The position numbers were made by a program, and so were the translations under genes. From an uncultured SAR116 cluster alpha proteobacterium (GTDB lineage: Bacteria > Pseudomonadota > Alphaproteobacteria > Puniceispirillales > Marisalimonadaceae), in contig CACMTN010000007.1 of the NCBI GenBank assembly GCA_902616615.1, forward strand, positions 1-64,000: a stretch of 64,000 nt of DNA, read 5' to 3'. This document shows positions 1 through 8,943 of the stretch, piece by piece. A model generated the notes under the pieces. That model had not been told where the DNA came from and searched no databases. It was given only the letters and a program-made list of their open reading frames with translations. Every line of letters begins with the position of its first letter. The stretch's first letter is position 1.

Positions 1-1671
1 GAAGTTTTAAAAAAACTTAAAATCAAAAAATTAAAAATTAATAAGAATAAAAAATATAGAAAAATTGATTATCAAGATTATGCAGAAATATTAGAGGTTA
101 TAGGTAATGTTCTCGATCCTAATGTATATTCTTACCTGGCAATAAGAGAATACAATATAAAAAATAACTTTAATCAAGAAATCAAAAATGAAATTAGCAA
201 TCTAAATACTTTTGAGAAGAATGGTCGTGTTGACTTGAGAGACTTATCGCTAGTTACAATTGATGGAGACGACGCCAAAGATTTTGACGATGCAGTTTAT
301 GCAGAATATGTTAGCAAAAAAAAAGAATGGCGAGTCTTAGTTTCCATAGCTGATGTTTCATATTATGTGAAATCAAATTCAGCTTTAGACAAAGAAGCAA
401 AAATTAGAGGAAATTCAGTATATCTTCCAAATTTTGTTATTCCAATGCTTCCTGAAGAATTGTCAAATGATAGATGTTCTCTTAGACCTAATGAAGACAG
501 ATTATGCCTTACTGTAGAAATTATATTGGATGAAAAGGGAAAAAAGAAGTCACATTCTTTTTTTAGATCTGTAATTAATTCTAAAAAACGCTTAACTTAT
601 CAACAGGTTGAAGATGTTATTGAAAAAAAAAATACAGATGAGATTATTGATAATGAAATAATAAAAGTTATAAAATCGTTGCATGATGTATATTTAATCC
701 TAGAAGTTTTGAGGAAAAAAAGAGGTGCTTTAAATCTTGAATTGCCCGAAAGGAAAATTTTGTTCAATGATTCTGGTTGGCCAATTCAAATCAAAAAAAT
801 TTACGGACTAACCAGTAATAAAATTATTGAAGAACTTATGATACTTGCAAATGTATCGGCTGCAGAAGAAATAATTAGATATAATTACCCTGCAATATAT
901 CGTGTACATGAGCCACCCTCTTCAGAAAAATATAAAAATTTGATTGATATAATTGGAATCCCTCTAGCTAATCTACTTATAGGGAAAGTACCACATCCAA
1001 TATTAATGAATAAAATTTTAGAGAACACAAAACAGACAGCTGATTATGACATGATAAATCAATCTATTTTAAGAAGTCAGTCTCAAGCTAAATATCATAA
1101 CGAAAATAAATCTCACTTTGGTTTGGCATTAAAAAAATATGTTCATTTTACTTCTCCTATAAGAAGATATTCAGATTTGATAATCCATAGACAAATTATT
1201 GAAATAATAAACAACAAAAATAAAAGAAAAGGTTATTTAGCAACTTCAAAAATTAATAATGAAAAATTCAAAATAATTAGTGAACATATCTCAAACACCG
1301 AAAGGCAGTCAGTGGCCGCTGAAAGAAAGACCACAGATAGACTAATATCACTTTTGTTTAAAGAGAAAATTAATGAGTTAGTTGATTGTACTATTATTTC
1401 AATTCATAAATTTGGAATTTTTGTATCTATTGAAGATGGAATAGCTGACTCTTTACTACCTTTAAGAAATTTACCTTATGATTGGTATGACTATGATTCA
1501 ACAAAACAAATACTTAATGGAGTAGAAAGTGGTTACAAGTTTATAATTGGGATGACATTTAAAGCTAAAATTATAGAAGTTGAACCTTTAACAGGAAGTA
1601 TTATAGTGAAATTTCATGACGATAAAACAATGGGCTCAAAAAAAAGAAAAAGAAAAAATAAATTTTCATAA
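1..1671 (+). CDS. rnr: Ribonuclease R, 5'-truncated by window edge
   Basis: 3'-to-5' exoribonuclease of the RNase II/R family, which degrades structured RNA in the cytoplasm. The frame is open from base 1, so the start lies upstream and 556 residues are visible. The RNB catalytic motif GDDAKDFDDA (window residues about 89-98) supplies the metal-binding aspartates. A C-terminal S1 RNA-binding domain (roughly the last 100 residues, with KFGIFVSIEDG) is followed by a lysine/arginine-rich tail, both typical of RNase R. A TTG at 235 could be mistaken for the start, but it falls inside the conserved VDLRDL region. The neighbouring rpmG is a common alphaproteobacterial association. Confidence 0.95.
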   Translation, partial: EVLKKLKIKKLKINKNKKYRKIDYQDYAEILEVIGNVLDPNVYSYLAIREYNIKNNFNQEIKNEISNLNTFEKNGRVDLRDLSLVTIDGDDAKDFDDAVYAEYVSKKKEWRVLVSIADVSYYVKSNSALDKEAKIRGNSVYLPNFVIPMLPEELSNDRCSLRPNEDRLCLTVEIILDEKGKKKSHSFFRSVINSKKRLTYQQVEDVIEKKNTDEIIDNEIIKVIKSLHDVYLILEVLRKKRGALNLELPERKILFNDSGWPIQIKKIYGLTSNKIIEELMILANVSAAEEIIRYNYPAIYRVHEPPSSEKYKNLIDIIGIPLANLLIGKVPHPILMNKILENTKQTADYDMINQSILRSQSQAKYHNENKSHFGLALKKYVHFTSPIRRYSDLIIHRQIIEIINNKNKRKGYLATSKINNEKFKIISEHISNTERQSVAAERKTTDRLISLLFKEKINELVDCTIISIHKFGIFVSIEDGIADSLLPLRNLPYDWYDYDSTKQILNGVESGYKFIIGMTFKAKIIEVEPLTGSIIVKFHDDKTMGSKKRKRKNKFS

Positions 1672-1726
1672 ACTTGACTTTACAGAAAAAAAGAATAATT
1701 TATGTCAAAACTTATTGGAGTAGATA

Positions 1727-1894
1727 ATGGCAAAACCAGCTACATTGCAAATTAAATTATTAAGTACTGCTGACACAGGTTTCTTTTATGTTACGAAAAA
1801 GAATCCTAGGACTAAGCCAGAGAAATTAGAACTAAAAAAATACGATCCTAAAATTCGAAAACACGTATTATTTAAAGAAGCCAAAATTAAGTAG
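1727..1894 (+). CDS. rpmG: 50S ribosomal protein L33
   Basis: A 55-residue protein opening [20 protein letters not shown] and ending [10 protein letters not shown], the standard alphaproteobacterial L33 form. L33 is a small protein of the large ribosomal subunit near the E site. It lacks the zinc-binding cysteine pairs of the alternative L33 type. A ggag Shine-Dalgarno (1717-1720) precedes the ATG. It follows rnr by 55 bases and ends 5 bases before the convergent eipB stop. Confidence 0.95.
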   Translation: MAKPATLQIKLLSTADTGFFYVTKKNPRTKPEKLELKKYDPKIRKHVLFKEAKIK

Positions 1895-1899
1895 TTTAG

Positions 1900-2694
1900 C
1901 TATTTACATGTTGTTTTAGGCAATAATTCAAATTTTTCTAATAAAGCTTTTATCTCAAAGTTTCCATAATCAACTTTATACGAATGCACTACACCTAAAT
2001 CGTCAATTTCTAAATAAATTTCATATTCTGGATTTTCTTGTTTAGATTTTTCTCTGTAAAAAGCTACTTTAATTGGCCAAACCATTTTACCATCTAAATT
2101 TTTAACACCTTTTAATGTTGTATTTCTAATTTGACCTATAAATGCTGAAACGATTTTAATGAACTCTTCATCTTCATTTCCAAAAAAAACTTTTTTTGTT
2201 AATATTTTTTTTCCAAGTTTTGCAGTTTTAATTAATTCTAATAAATGTTCAATAGGAAATAAAATATTTTTCTTGAAATTTAGCTTTTTAATAGAACTAC
2301 TAATAATAGAGCCTGAAATTCCTTTTTTATTTTTTTCAATGAAACCTTGATATGATTTTTCACCACTGAATTGACTTTTTTCATTTAATTCAAAACTATG
2401 ATTTGTTCCTAAAAAATTTTCAAAGGTAGAATAACTTGAAAAACTATTTGCTGTCTTTTGATTGGGTAGTTGATAAATAAGTACATAATCTTCTTTTATA
2501 TTCCATCCATCACAATTTTCTACAATTTCAAAAAATGTTTGACCCTGTCCCCCTTCTAAAAAACTATTATCTTTGATATTTTGAATGTTAAGATTATAAG
2601 TTGCTTTATGTGATAAAAGTTGTGCGCTTGAAGCAACATTAATGTTGTAAATCAAAAAAAGAATAAAAAAATAAATATACTTATTAATCGACAT
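1900..2694 (-). CDS. eipB: EipB-like periplasmic cell-envelope protein (DUF1849)
   Basis: Matches the DUF1849/EipB family: a periplasmic beta-spiral protein needed for envelope integrity in Brucella. The first ~24 residues form a signal peptide (hydrophobic core, cleavage near VASSA). The mature protein starts with the family-typical HKATYNL, then CDGW (Cys61) and FPIEHLLELIKTA around the middle. Cys61 and the penultimate Cys263 fit the conserved disulfide pair described for EipB. The 264-residue length is usual. It is divergent from rnd across 59 bases. Family assignment is from memory of the motifs; function is inferred by homology. Confidence 0.8.
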   Translation of the reverse strand: MSINKYIYFFILFLIYNINVASSAQLLSHKATYNLNIQNIKDNSFLEGGQGQTFFEIVENCDGWNIKEDYVLIYQLPNQKTANSFSSYSTFENFLGTNHSFELNEKSQFSGEKSYQGFIEKNKKGISGSIISSSIKKLNFKKNILFPIEHLLELIKTAKLGKKILTKKVFFGNEDEEFIKIVSAFIGQIRNTTLKGVKNLDGKMVWPIKVAFYREKSKQENPEYEIYLEIDDLGVVHSYKVDYGNFEIKALLEKFELLPKTTCK

Positions 2695-2753
2695 AATTAA
2701 ACCTCTTTATTAAAGTCAAAATATAAAAGAAAGCACCCTCTAAAAAATTAAAC

Positions 2754-3917
2754 ATGATAGTAAAAATGGATAAAATAAATATTATAAAAGATAATTATAC
2801 ACTAAAAGATTTTTGTGATAAATGCCTTAAAGAAAAAGTTTTAGCCATAGATACTGAATTCATAAGAGAAAATACTTATTATCCAATTTTATGTTTAGTC
2901 CAAATTGCTAGTGAAAATTTTTCGGCAATAATTGATCCACTTTCAGATATAGAAATGGAACCGGTCTGGGAATTACTTTTTAATAAAAAAATCTTAAAAG
3001 TTTTTCATGCTGGAAGACAAGATATTGAAATCATTTTTAACCTAACTGGGAAAATACCTGAACCAATTTATGACACTCAAGTAGCTGGAATGTTTTGTGG
3101 ATTAGGTGATCAAGTAAGTTATGATGTATTAGTGAATAAATTTTTAGGCTTGAGCCTAACAAAAGAAAATCAATTTTCAAACTGGTTGCTAAGACCATTA
3201 ACTAAAAGCCAATTAAAGTATGCATTATTAGATGTGGAATGTTTGATCAAAGTATTTCCATTGATAAAAAAAACGATTAAAGAAAATAAAAGAGAAGAAT
3301 GGGTAGAAAAAGAAATTAGATATCTTACTAATAAAGAATTATACTATACTAAACCAAACGAAGTATGGCAAAGAATCAAAATAAAAAATCCTAAAAGAGA
3401 TGTTTTAAATACATTGAAATTTCTTGCGGAATGGAGAGAAATCGAGTGTAAAAAAAAAAACGTACCAAGAAATAGACTCATTAGAAATGAAATTTTAATT
3501 AGCTTATCCAAATTAAAACCGCAAAATATTCTTTCTATAAAGAAAGTTAGGGGAATTCCCAAAACTCTTTCTGATGGTGATTTAAACAAAATATTAGGTG
3601 TAATCAAAACTTCTCAAAACATTGATATTGATAAATGGCCTAAAATTCCTAAATATTCAAAAAAATTAAATATAAATAAAGAAAGTTTAGATTTACTGAA
3701 AATTCTATTATCATATTGTTCACAACAAAGTGGTCTAGCTGAAAAATTAATTGCAGATGCCGATGAATTGAGATTAATTCTCAATGATCAAAAAGAAGAT
3801 TTAAAGGTATTTAATGGTTGGCGTAATGAAATTTTTGGAAAATTTGTAAATCTTCTTTTAAAAGGCAAAATTGCATTTACAATCAAAGACAATAAAATAA
3901 TAAAAATAGAAATTTAA
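2754..3917 (+). CDS. rnd: Ribonuclease D
   Basis: 3'-5' exoribonuclease that trims tRNA and other stable RNA 3' ends. The DEDDy residues are visible: Asp33 and Glu35 in IDTEF, Asp90 in HAGRQD, and Tyr156/Asp160 in YALLD. An HRDC domain follows at about residues 215-295 and a less conserved C-terminal part completes 387 residues. The start is uncertain: ATG 2754 and ATG 2766 are in frame and neither has a clear Shine-Dalgarno. The stop codon overlaps the convergent hdaA stop by 4 bases. Confidence 0.93.
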   Translation: MIVKMDKINIIKDNYTLKDFCDKCLKEKVLAIDTEFIRENTYYPILCLVQIASENFSAIIDPLSDIEMEPVWELLFNKKILKVFHAGRQDIEIIFNLTGKIPEPIYDTQVAGMFCGLGDQVSYDVLVNKFLGLSLTKENQFSNWLLRPLTKSQLKYALLDVECLIKVFPLIKKTIKENKREEWVEKEIRYLTNKELYYTKPNEVWQRIKIKNPKRDVLNTLKFLAEWREIECKKKNVPRNRLIRNEILISLSKLKPQNILSIKKVRGIPKTLSDGDLNKILGVIKTSQNIDIDKWPKIPKYSKKLNINKESLDLLKILLSYCSQQSGLAEKLIADADELRLILNDQKEDLKVFNGWRNEIFGKFVNLLLKGKIAFTIKDNKIIKIEI

Positions 3918-4639
3918 TTCTTTTTTAATTCATCTAATATTATTCTAATATTTTTATACGTTATTTTATCTTTAATTTCTAATGAATGAATGTCTAATCT
4001 GTCAATTATTTCAATCACACTTTCAAAACTTCTATCAAGTCTTTGTAAAATATATAAAAGTTTTTTATCGTTTATAATTATTTTTTTTTCATTTGAATAT
4101 TTAACTATAAAAGAATAGAGAATTACATCGTCTGGTAATTTTAATTCACTTGAAACCAAACTTCGTATTCTTGAATTAAGATCATCAAGTTTCCAATCCA
4201 TTTCAAAGGGTGATAATCTAGACAAAAATAATATACAACCATCTTTATAAGTCACTTGATTAATAAAATGCATAACTAATTCTGATGGAAATCTTTCTCC
4301 TGGCATAAAATCATCAAGAACAAAATTTTTAGCCTCAGTTACTTTTTCAACACAATTACTAGTTAAAGAAGTTAAGTAAGTAGCGTTAAAGTTTTGTTCA
4401 AATATTTTACTTAAATGTGTTTTTCCTGAACCTTTTGGACCATAGATTACTACGGCTGGAATAGCATTCAATTTTCTTTTATTTTTCAAAAGTAATGAAT
4501 TATCAATTAATTTTACTGCTTTTAAATTACATTTGGAAATAAGAAAGTTTTCCCTATTTTTAATTGTTTTGAATTTTAAGGGAAGAGCCATTTGTTTATT
4601 AATAGCTAATTTATTTAAATTTCTTAATTTATAAGACAT
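3914..4639 (-). CDS. hdaA: HdaA/Hda, DnaA-related replication regulator
   Basis: A short AAA+ protein (241 aa) related to domain III of DnaA. With the sliding clamp, Hda-type proteins promote ATP hydrolysis by DnaA and prevent re-initiation. A clamp-binding hexapeptide QMALPL sits at residues 16-21, the hallmark of Hda over DnaA. Walker A GPKGSGKT spans 67-74 and a Walker-B-like VLDDF follows near residue 105. There is no DNA-binding domain IV, consistent with Hda. It lies 5 bases downstream of the permease gene, in the usual alphaproteobacterial order purM | DUF2066-permease-hdaA. Confidence 0.88.
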   Translation of the reverse strand: MSYKLRNLNKLAINKQMALPLKFKTIKNRENFLISKCNLKAVKLIDNSLLLKNKRKLNAIPAVVIYGPKGSGKTHLSKIFEQNFNATYLTSLTSNCVEKVTEAKNFVLDDFMPGERFPSELVMHFINQVTYKDGCILFLSRLSPFEMDWKLDDLNSRIRSLVSSELKLPDDVILYSFIVKYSNEKKIIINDKKLLYILQRLDRSFESVIEIIDRLDIHSLEIKDKITYKNIRIILDELKKN

Positions 4640-4644
4640 TTATA

Positions 4645-5676
4645 TTACTCAAAAATTTTTATAAAATAATACCTTACTAATACTCCAAGAATTGCTGCAA
4701 TTGGAATAGAAATTAAAACTCCAGCAAATCCAGATAAATAAGCACCTGTCATTAAAGCAAATATTATCCAAATTGGGTTAAGTTTAATTGCTTCACCTAC
4801 TAATTTAGGTGTTAAGTAATAACTCTCTAATAATTGACCCAATAAAAAAATTAAAGATATCAAAATCAAATATGAAGAAATCCCAAACTGTAAAAAGCCT
4901 AAAATTATTGTTAACCCTCCACCAATAAAAGAACCGACGTAAGGTACAAATGATATTATACCTGCAAAAACACCCAATAAAATGCCAAACTTTAAACCAA
5001 TAAAAAACAATCCAATACTGTAAATTAGAGATAGAGCCAAACAAACAAGACCTTGACCACGAATAAATTTTGACAAAACTTTGTCTATTTCTTTGATTAA
5101 AATCGGGAAATCAATAAAATTAGATTTATGTGCAAGATCATATATAAAAATTTTAATTTTATTAAATTCTAAACTTAAATAAAAACTAATTACAATAATC
5201 AAGATCATATTTAAGAAACTATTTATAAATTGGACACTACTGCTTAAAATGTTATTGCTAGCATTTACCAAACTTTTAGCAACAGGTTTAAATAATGAAG
5301 AATAATCAACAGTTTTAATTTTTTCACTAAACAAATATTTTGAATTAATGTCTTTGAGAATATTTTCAACTTCAGTTAAATACACCGGTAGTAAAGAAGT
5401 TAAATTCTGTATTTGATGAATTATGATTGGTAAAATTAAAATCAAAAGTAATAGAAAACAAAATATAAAAGCAATTATAGATAAAAAGCTTGAAAGTGTT
5501 TCATTTATATATTTATCAAGGGAAACCTTTAATGGATTTGTCAAATAAGCGATTATAAATGCTATAGAAAATGGGATAATGACTTCAAATATGGAAACTA
5601 TAATAAAAATGAACATAAGAAAAAAAATAAATAGAATTATTTTTTTTTCTGTTAAAAAATTTGTTAAATTTGACAT
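4645..5676 (-). CDS. AI-2E/PerM family membrane permease
   Basis: A 343-residue polytopic inner-membrane protein of the AI-2E transporter (PerM/TqsA) superfamily. Hydrophobic segments occur at the N-terminus (two helices in the first ~45 residues), near 60-85, around 150-170 and through the C-terminal half, which carries the family pattern GIISFVPYVGSFIG. Its substrate is not known; some relatives export autoinducer-2 or act as Na+/H+ antiporters. It sits between the DUF2066 gene (26 bases upstream) and hdaA, an arrangement conserved in many alphaproteobacteria. Confidence 0.85.
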   Translation of the reverse strand: MSNLTNFLTEKKIILFIFFLMFIFIIVSIFEVIIPFSIAFIIAYLTNPLKVSLDKYINETLSSFLSIIAFIFCFLLLLILILPIIIHQIQNLTSLLPVYLTEVENILKDINSKYLFSEKIKTVDYSSLFKPVAKSLVNASNNILSSSVQFINSFLNMILIIVISFYLSLEFNKIKIFIYDLAHKSNFIDFPILIKEIDKVLSKFIRGQGLVCLALSLIYSIGLFFIGLKFGILLGVFAGIISFVPYVGSFIGGGLTIILGFLQFGISSYLILISLIFLLGQLLESYYLTPKLVGEAIKLNPIWIIFALMTGAYLSGFAGVLISIPIAAILGVLVRYYFIKIFE

Positions 5677-5702
5677 GTAAAACCTAAATCTGACCTTAAT
5701 TT

Positions 5703-7040
5703 TTAATTAATAAGTACATATTGCCTAGAATTAAAATCTTTGAAGTTAAGTTTCTTTTCGAAGGCAGCTTGAAAAAAAGTTTTTCTATTTCCCATAAATT
5801 TTACTATTATTCTACCTCTTGAGTTAGTGATTGAAATAATTTTAACTTCTATTACAAATGGTAATTTTTCTAATTTTTTTAAAACATTTGGCCAAATACT
5901 TATATCTTTTTGGGTAACGATACTATCTTTTGCGTATTTTAATTTTTTAGATTGAAATGAACTTCTCTTAATATTATTAAAAGAATTTTTATTTTTTTTA
6001 TTATAAAAAATTAATTCATTTTGTATTTTTATAAATCCTTTATCTCTAAAACCAAAAGTGCCTATTACTTTGATTGATTTATCATTAAACAATAAATCTT
6101 GTTTCAAATTAGTTGATTTAGTAGTTGTTATTGGAATAAGGAGATCAACTTCGTTGTAGACACGTGTATCAATCAAATTGTCTCTTTTCCAATTTTTTTC
6201 AATTGATAATATTACATTAGATACCTCTTTTTGTAATAGCTTTTTGTCAACATTATAAAAAGATGAAGTTTTCTTGAGGGGAATTGTATTCCTATAAATT
6301 ATTGATGTTAATTTTCCACTTTTATTATATAATTTACAATAAATTGATAAATATGTTTGTCCATCTCTTTTTAAGATTGGTTCTGCAACAACTAAAATAA
6401 GCGCATTAGTTTTTTCGTTATTTATCAATTTTTGAATGAGTTCTTTATTTGAATTTAAAAGTACTTTAGCTGTTAAAATTCTGTTTAAGCTGAAATTGCC
6501 GATAGCAAGTTTTAGTTTTACTAATCCATCAATTTTTTGTAATTCATTTTTCCAATTAACATACCAGTTATCTTTATCATCCCAGAGAACAAAACCTCTA
6601 GGTCCTTTAAAAATGGGTAAAACTGCTATTGGTTCTCTGTATGTTTCAGCATATTGAAGTTTGTTTTTTCTAAAAAAATTTACAACTAAATTTCTATTAA
6701 AACAAATATCAAAATTTGCTAAATATCTTCTATCACTATTTGCTTCTTTGTTAATTTTCAAATAATCAACTAATGAAAAAATTTCTGTTTTATCAAATTT
6801 TAATTTTTTATTATTGATTATTAATCTATTAGCAAGTCTCTTAAAGCCGATTAATTTAGACTTTTCCTCTGCTTCAGTCCTAGCTTTGTTAATTGATTCT
6901 TTTGTTAAGTCAACATTTACATTCTTAATATAAAATGATGAATTTAGACAATCTTGGTTCAAAGATGCAAATAAGGTTGAACTTAGAAAAAAAATTTTAA
7001 TGATTATAAAAAAAATTATTTTATAAAGTTCAAAAGACAT
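5703..7040 (-). CDS. DUF2066 secreted protein
   Basis: A 445-residue protein with an N-terminal signal peptide (hydrophobic residues ~8-24, FFIIIKIFFLSSTLFA), so probably periplasmic or envelope-associated. The mature N-terminal region with KARTEAEEKSKLIGFKRLANR is typical of DUF2066, a family of unknown function regularly found between purM and the AI-2E permease. No catalytic motif is apparent. It is transcribed divergently from purM across 125 bases of AT-rich DNA that must hold both promoters. Confidence 0.72.
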   Translation of the reverse strand: MSFELYKIIFFIIIKIFFLSSTLFASLNQDCLNSSFYIKNVNVDLTKESINKARTEAEEKSKLIGFKRLANRLIINNKKLKFDKTEIFSLVDYLKINKEANSDRRYLANFDICFNRNLVVNFFRKNKLQYAETYREPIAVLPIFKGPRGFVLWDDKDNWYVNWKNELQKIDGLVKLKLAIGNFSLNRILTAKVLLNSNKELIQKLINNEKTNALILVVAEPILKRDGQTYLSIYCKLYNKSGKLTSIIYRNTIPLKKTSSFYNVDKKLLQKEVSNVILSIEKNWKRDNLIDTRVYNEVDLLIPITTTKSTNLKQDLLFNDKSIKVIGTFGFRDKGFIKIQNELIFYNKKNKNSFNNIKRSSFQSKKLKYAKDSIVTQKDISIWPNVLKKLEKLPFVIEVKIISITNSRGRIIVKFMGNRKTFFQAAFEKKLNFKDFNSRQYVLIN

Positions 7041-7165
7041 AAAAATTTTCCTTACTTTTTTTAATTGATATGTAATTATAACAACGATATATCAATATAT
7101 TGTTTATTGTAAATATTATAGATAAATCGAAATCACCTAACTGACAATCTAGAAACCAAAATGAT

Positions 7166-8233
7166 ATGTTAAAAAACAAAAATAAGTCTCAAATTACATA
7201 CAAAGACTCAGGTGTAGATATTAATAAAGGTAACAAACTTATATTAGATATTTCTAAAATAACAGAAACAACTTCAAATAAAGGTTCAATGGGTAATTTA
7301 GGAGGGTTTGGAGGTTTATTCGATTTAAAAAAATGTGGTTTTAATGACCCAATACTTGTTTCTAGTACAGACGGTGTCGGAACAAAACTTAAATTAGCTG
7401 TTAAAACTAAATCTTATTTTAATGTAGGTATAGATTTAGTAGCTATGTGTGCAAATGATGTATTAGCACAAGGAGCAAAACCTCTATTTTTCATGGATTA
7501 TTACGCAACTGGAAAATTGAATAAATCTGTGGCTATTGAAGTAATAAAAGGAATTGCGGAAGGTTGCAAACAATCTGGATGTGCACTTATAGGAGGAGAA
7601 ACCGCAGAAATGCCAGGTCACTATAAACAAAATGATTTTGATATTGCTGGATTTTGTGTAGGTGCAGTTGAAAGAGAGAATTTATTAAATAAAAATTCAG
7701 TTGTAAAAGGTGATTGTGTTATTGGATTATCTAGTAGTGGTATTCATTCAAATGGTTTTTCTTTAGTAAGAAGAATATTAGAATTAAATTCTATTGATAT
7801 TTTTGAAAAATGCGAATTTGATAAAAATATTAGTCTTGCAGAAACCTTAATGAAACCAACAATCTTATACACAAAAGCGTTCTTAGCAGCAAATAAAAAT
7901 TTTAAAATCAAATCTATAAGTCATATAACTGGTGGTGGTTTGATTGACAATCCTCCAAGAGCTTTCAATGAAAACTTAACTCTAAAGTTTGACATGAATA
8001 ACTTCAAACTTCCTCCTCTTTTTAAATGGTTAAAAGATAGAGCAAACATATCTCTTTTCGAGTTAACTAAAACCTTTAACTGTGGAATTGGCTTTTTAAT
8101 TTTTGTAGATAAAAATGATGCTCAAGAAATAATAAGTGATATTAATAAAATTGGTTACAATGCTTTTCTAATTGGATCTATGGTTGAAAATAATAATGAA
8201 AAAAATGTTGTTTTTGATGGATGGAATTTTTGA
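7166..8233 (+). CDS. purM: Phosphoribosylformylglycinamidine cyclo-ligase (AIR synthase)
   Basis: Catalyses the ATP-dependent closure of FGAM to AIR, step five of purine synthesis. Characteristic motifs are YKDSGVDI near the N-terminus, GGFGGLFDL, DGVGTKLK (substrate/ATP site) and GGGLIDNPPR. Length 355 residues is standard. The usual alphaproteobacterial partner purN does not follow it; the next plus-strand gene is a tiny cytochrome oxidase subunit. Divergent from the DUF2066 gene. Confidence 0.95.
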   Translation: MLKNKNKSQITYKDSGVDINKGNKLILDISKITETTSNKGSMGNLGGFGGLFDLKKCGFNDPILVSSTDGVGTKLKLAVKTKSYFNVGIDLVAMCANDVLAQGAKPLFFMDYYATGKLNKSVAIEVIKGIAEGCKQSGCALIGGETAEMPGHYKQNDFDIAGFCVGAVERENLLNKNSVVKGDCVIGLSSSGIHSNGFSLVRRILELNSIDIFEKCEFDKNISLAETLMKPTILYTKAFLAANKNFKIKSISHITGGGLIDNPPRAFNENLTLKFDMNNFKLPPLFKWLKDRANISLFELTKTFNCGIGFLIFVDKNDAQEIISDINKIGYNAFLIGSMVENNNEKNVVFDGWNF

Positions 8234-8309
8234 AAAATTAAGTTTTTGAATATATATTAATTCATAATAAATTTTAAATTATCTTTTACAATAAAAAATA
8301 GGAAAAAAA

Positions 8310-8438
8310 ATGGTAAATAAAACTGACAAAGAAACTCAAGAACATAAACAATTTTATGAAAATTTTTTAAAATTTACAACATACAGCACAATTGTTGTCA
8401 TAGCTATTGTTGCATTAATGGCCATTTTTCTAATTTAA
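8310..8438 (+). CDS. aa3-type cytochrome c oxidase subunit IV (42 aa)
   Basis: A 42-residue protein with a polar N-terminal half (motif [18 protein letters not shown]) and a single C-terminal transmembrane helix ([15 protein letters not shown]). Size and layout match the bacterial aa3-type CoxIV family, a small accessory subunit of the aa3 oxidase in Alphaproteobacteria. An agg Shine-Dalgarno-like sequence (8300-8302) lies upstream of the ATG. The stop overlaps the convergent ndk stop by 4 bases. Its location away from other cox genes is usual for this subunit. The call rests on size, topology and sequence style. Confidence 0.7.
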   Translation: MVNKTDKETQEHKQFYENFLKFTTYSTIVVIAIVALMAIFLI

Positions 8439-8857
8439 TTAACTATCTCTATATTTGCAAAAAAGAAAGATATCTCATTCTGGGCATTTTCAAGACTATC
8501 TGATCCATGCACTGAGTTTGCCTCAATACTTTCAGCAAATTCTTTTCTTATAGTACCCTCTTCAGCATCATCTGGATTAGTTGCTCCCATAACATCCCTA
8601 TTTAATTTTACAGCGTTATCGCCTTCCAATACTTGAACAACAACAGGACCTGAAATCATAAAATCCACTAAATCATTAAAAAAAGGACGATCTTTATGAA
8701 TTTCATAAAATTTTTCTGCCATAGATCTAGTTAATTTAAGTCTTTTTTGTGCAATGATTTTAAGACCAGCATTTTCAAATTTGGCATTAATCAAACCAGT
8801 TAAATTTCTTTTTGTAGCATCAGGTTTAATTATTGATAAGGTCTTTTCTATAGGCAT
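8435..8857 (-). CDS. ndk: Nucleoside diphosphate kinase
   Basis: Transfers the gamma-phosphate from ATP to NDPs through a phosphohistidine. KPDATKRN (residues 11-18) and the active-site stretch NSVHGSDS with His117 are intact, and 140 residues is the normal bacterial length. It is a cytoplasmic multimer in this family. It lies 86 bases downstream of the pepA start on the same strand order (pepA is read after it), so the two could be co-transcribed or separate. Confidence 0.97.
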   Translation of the reverse strand: MPIEKTLSIIKPDATKRNLTGLINAKFENAGLKIIAQKRLKLTRSMAEKFYEIHKDRPFFNDLVDFMISGPVVVQVLEGDNAVKLNRDVMGATNPDDAEEGTIRKEFAESIEANSVHGSDSLENAQNEISFFFANIEIVN

Positions 8858-8943
8858 TTTTAAGTCTCCAAGTTAGTATTAAATGTATTAATTAAAAAAA
8901 TAATCAAGATAATTTTAAAAATATGAAAGCAATTATTAATAAT

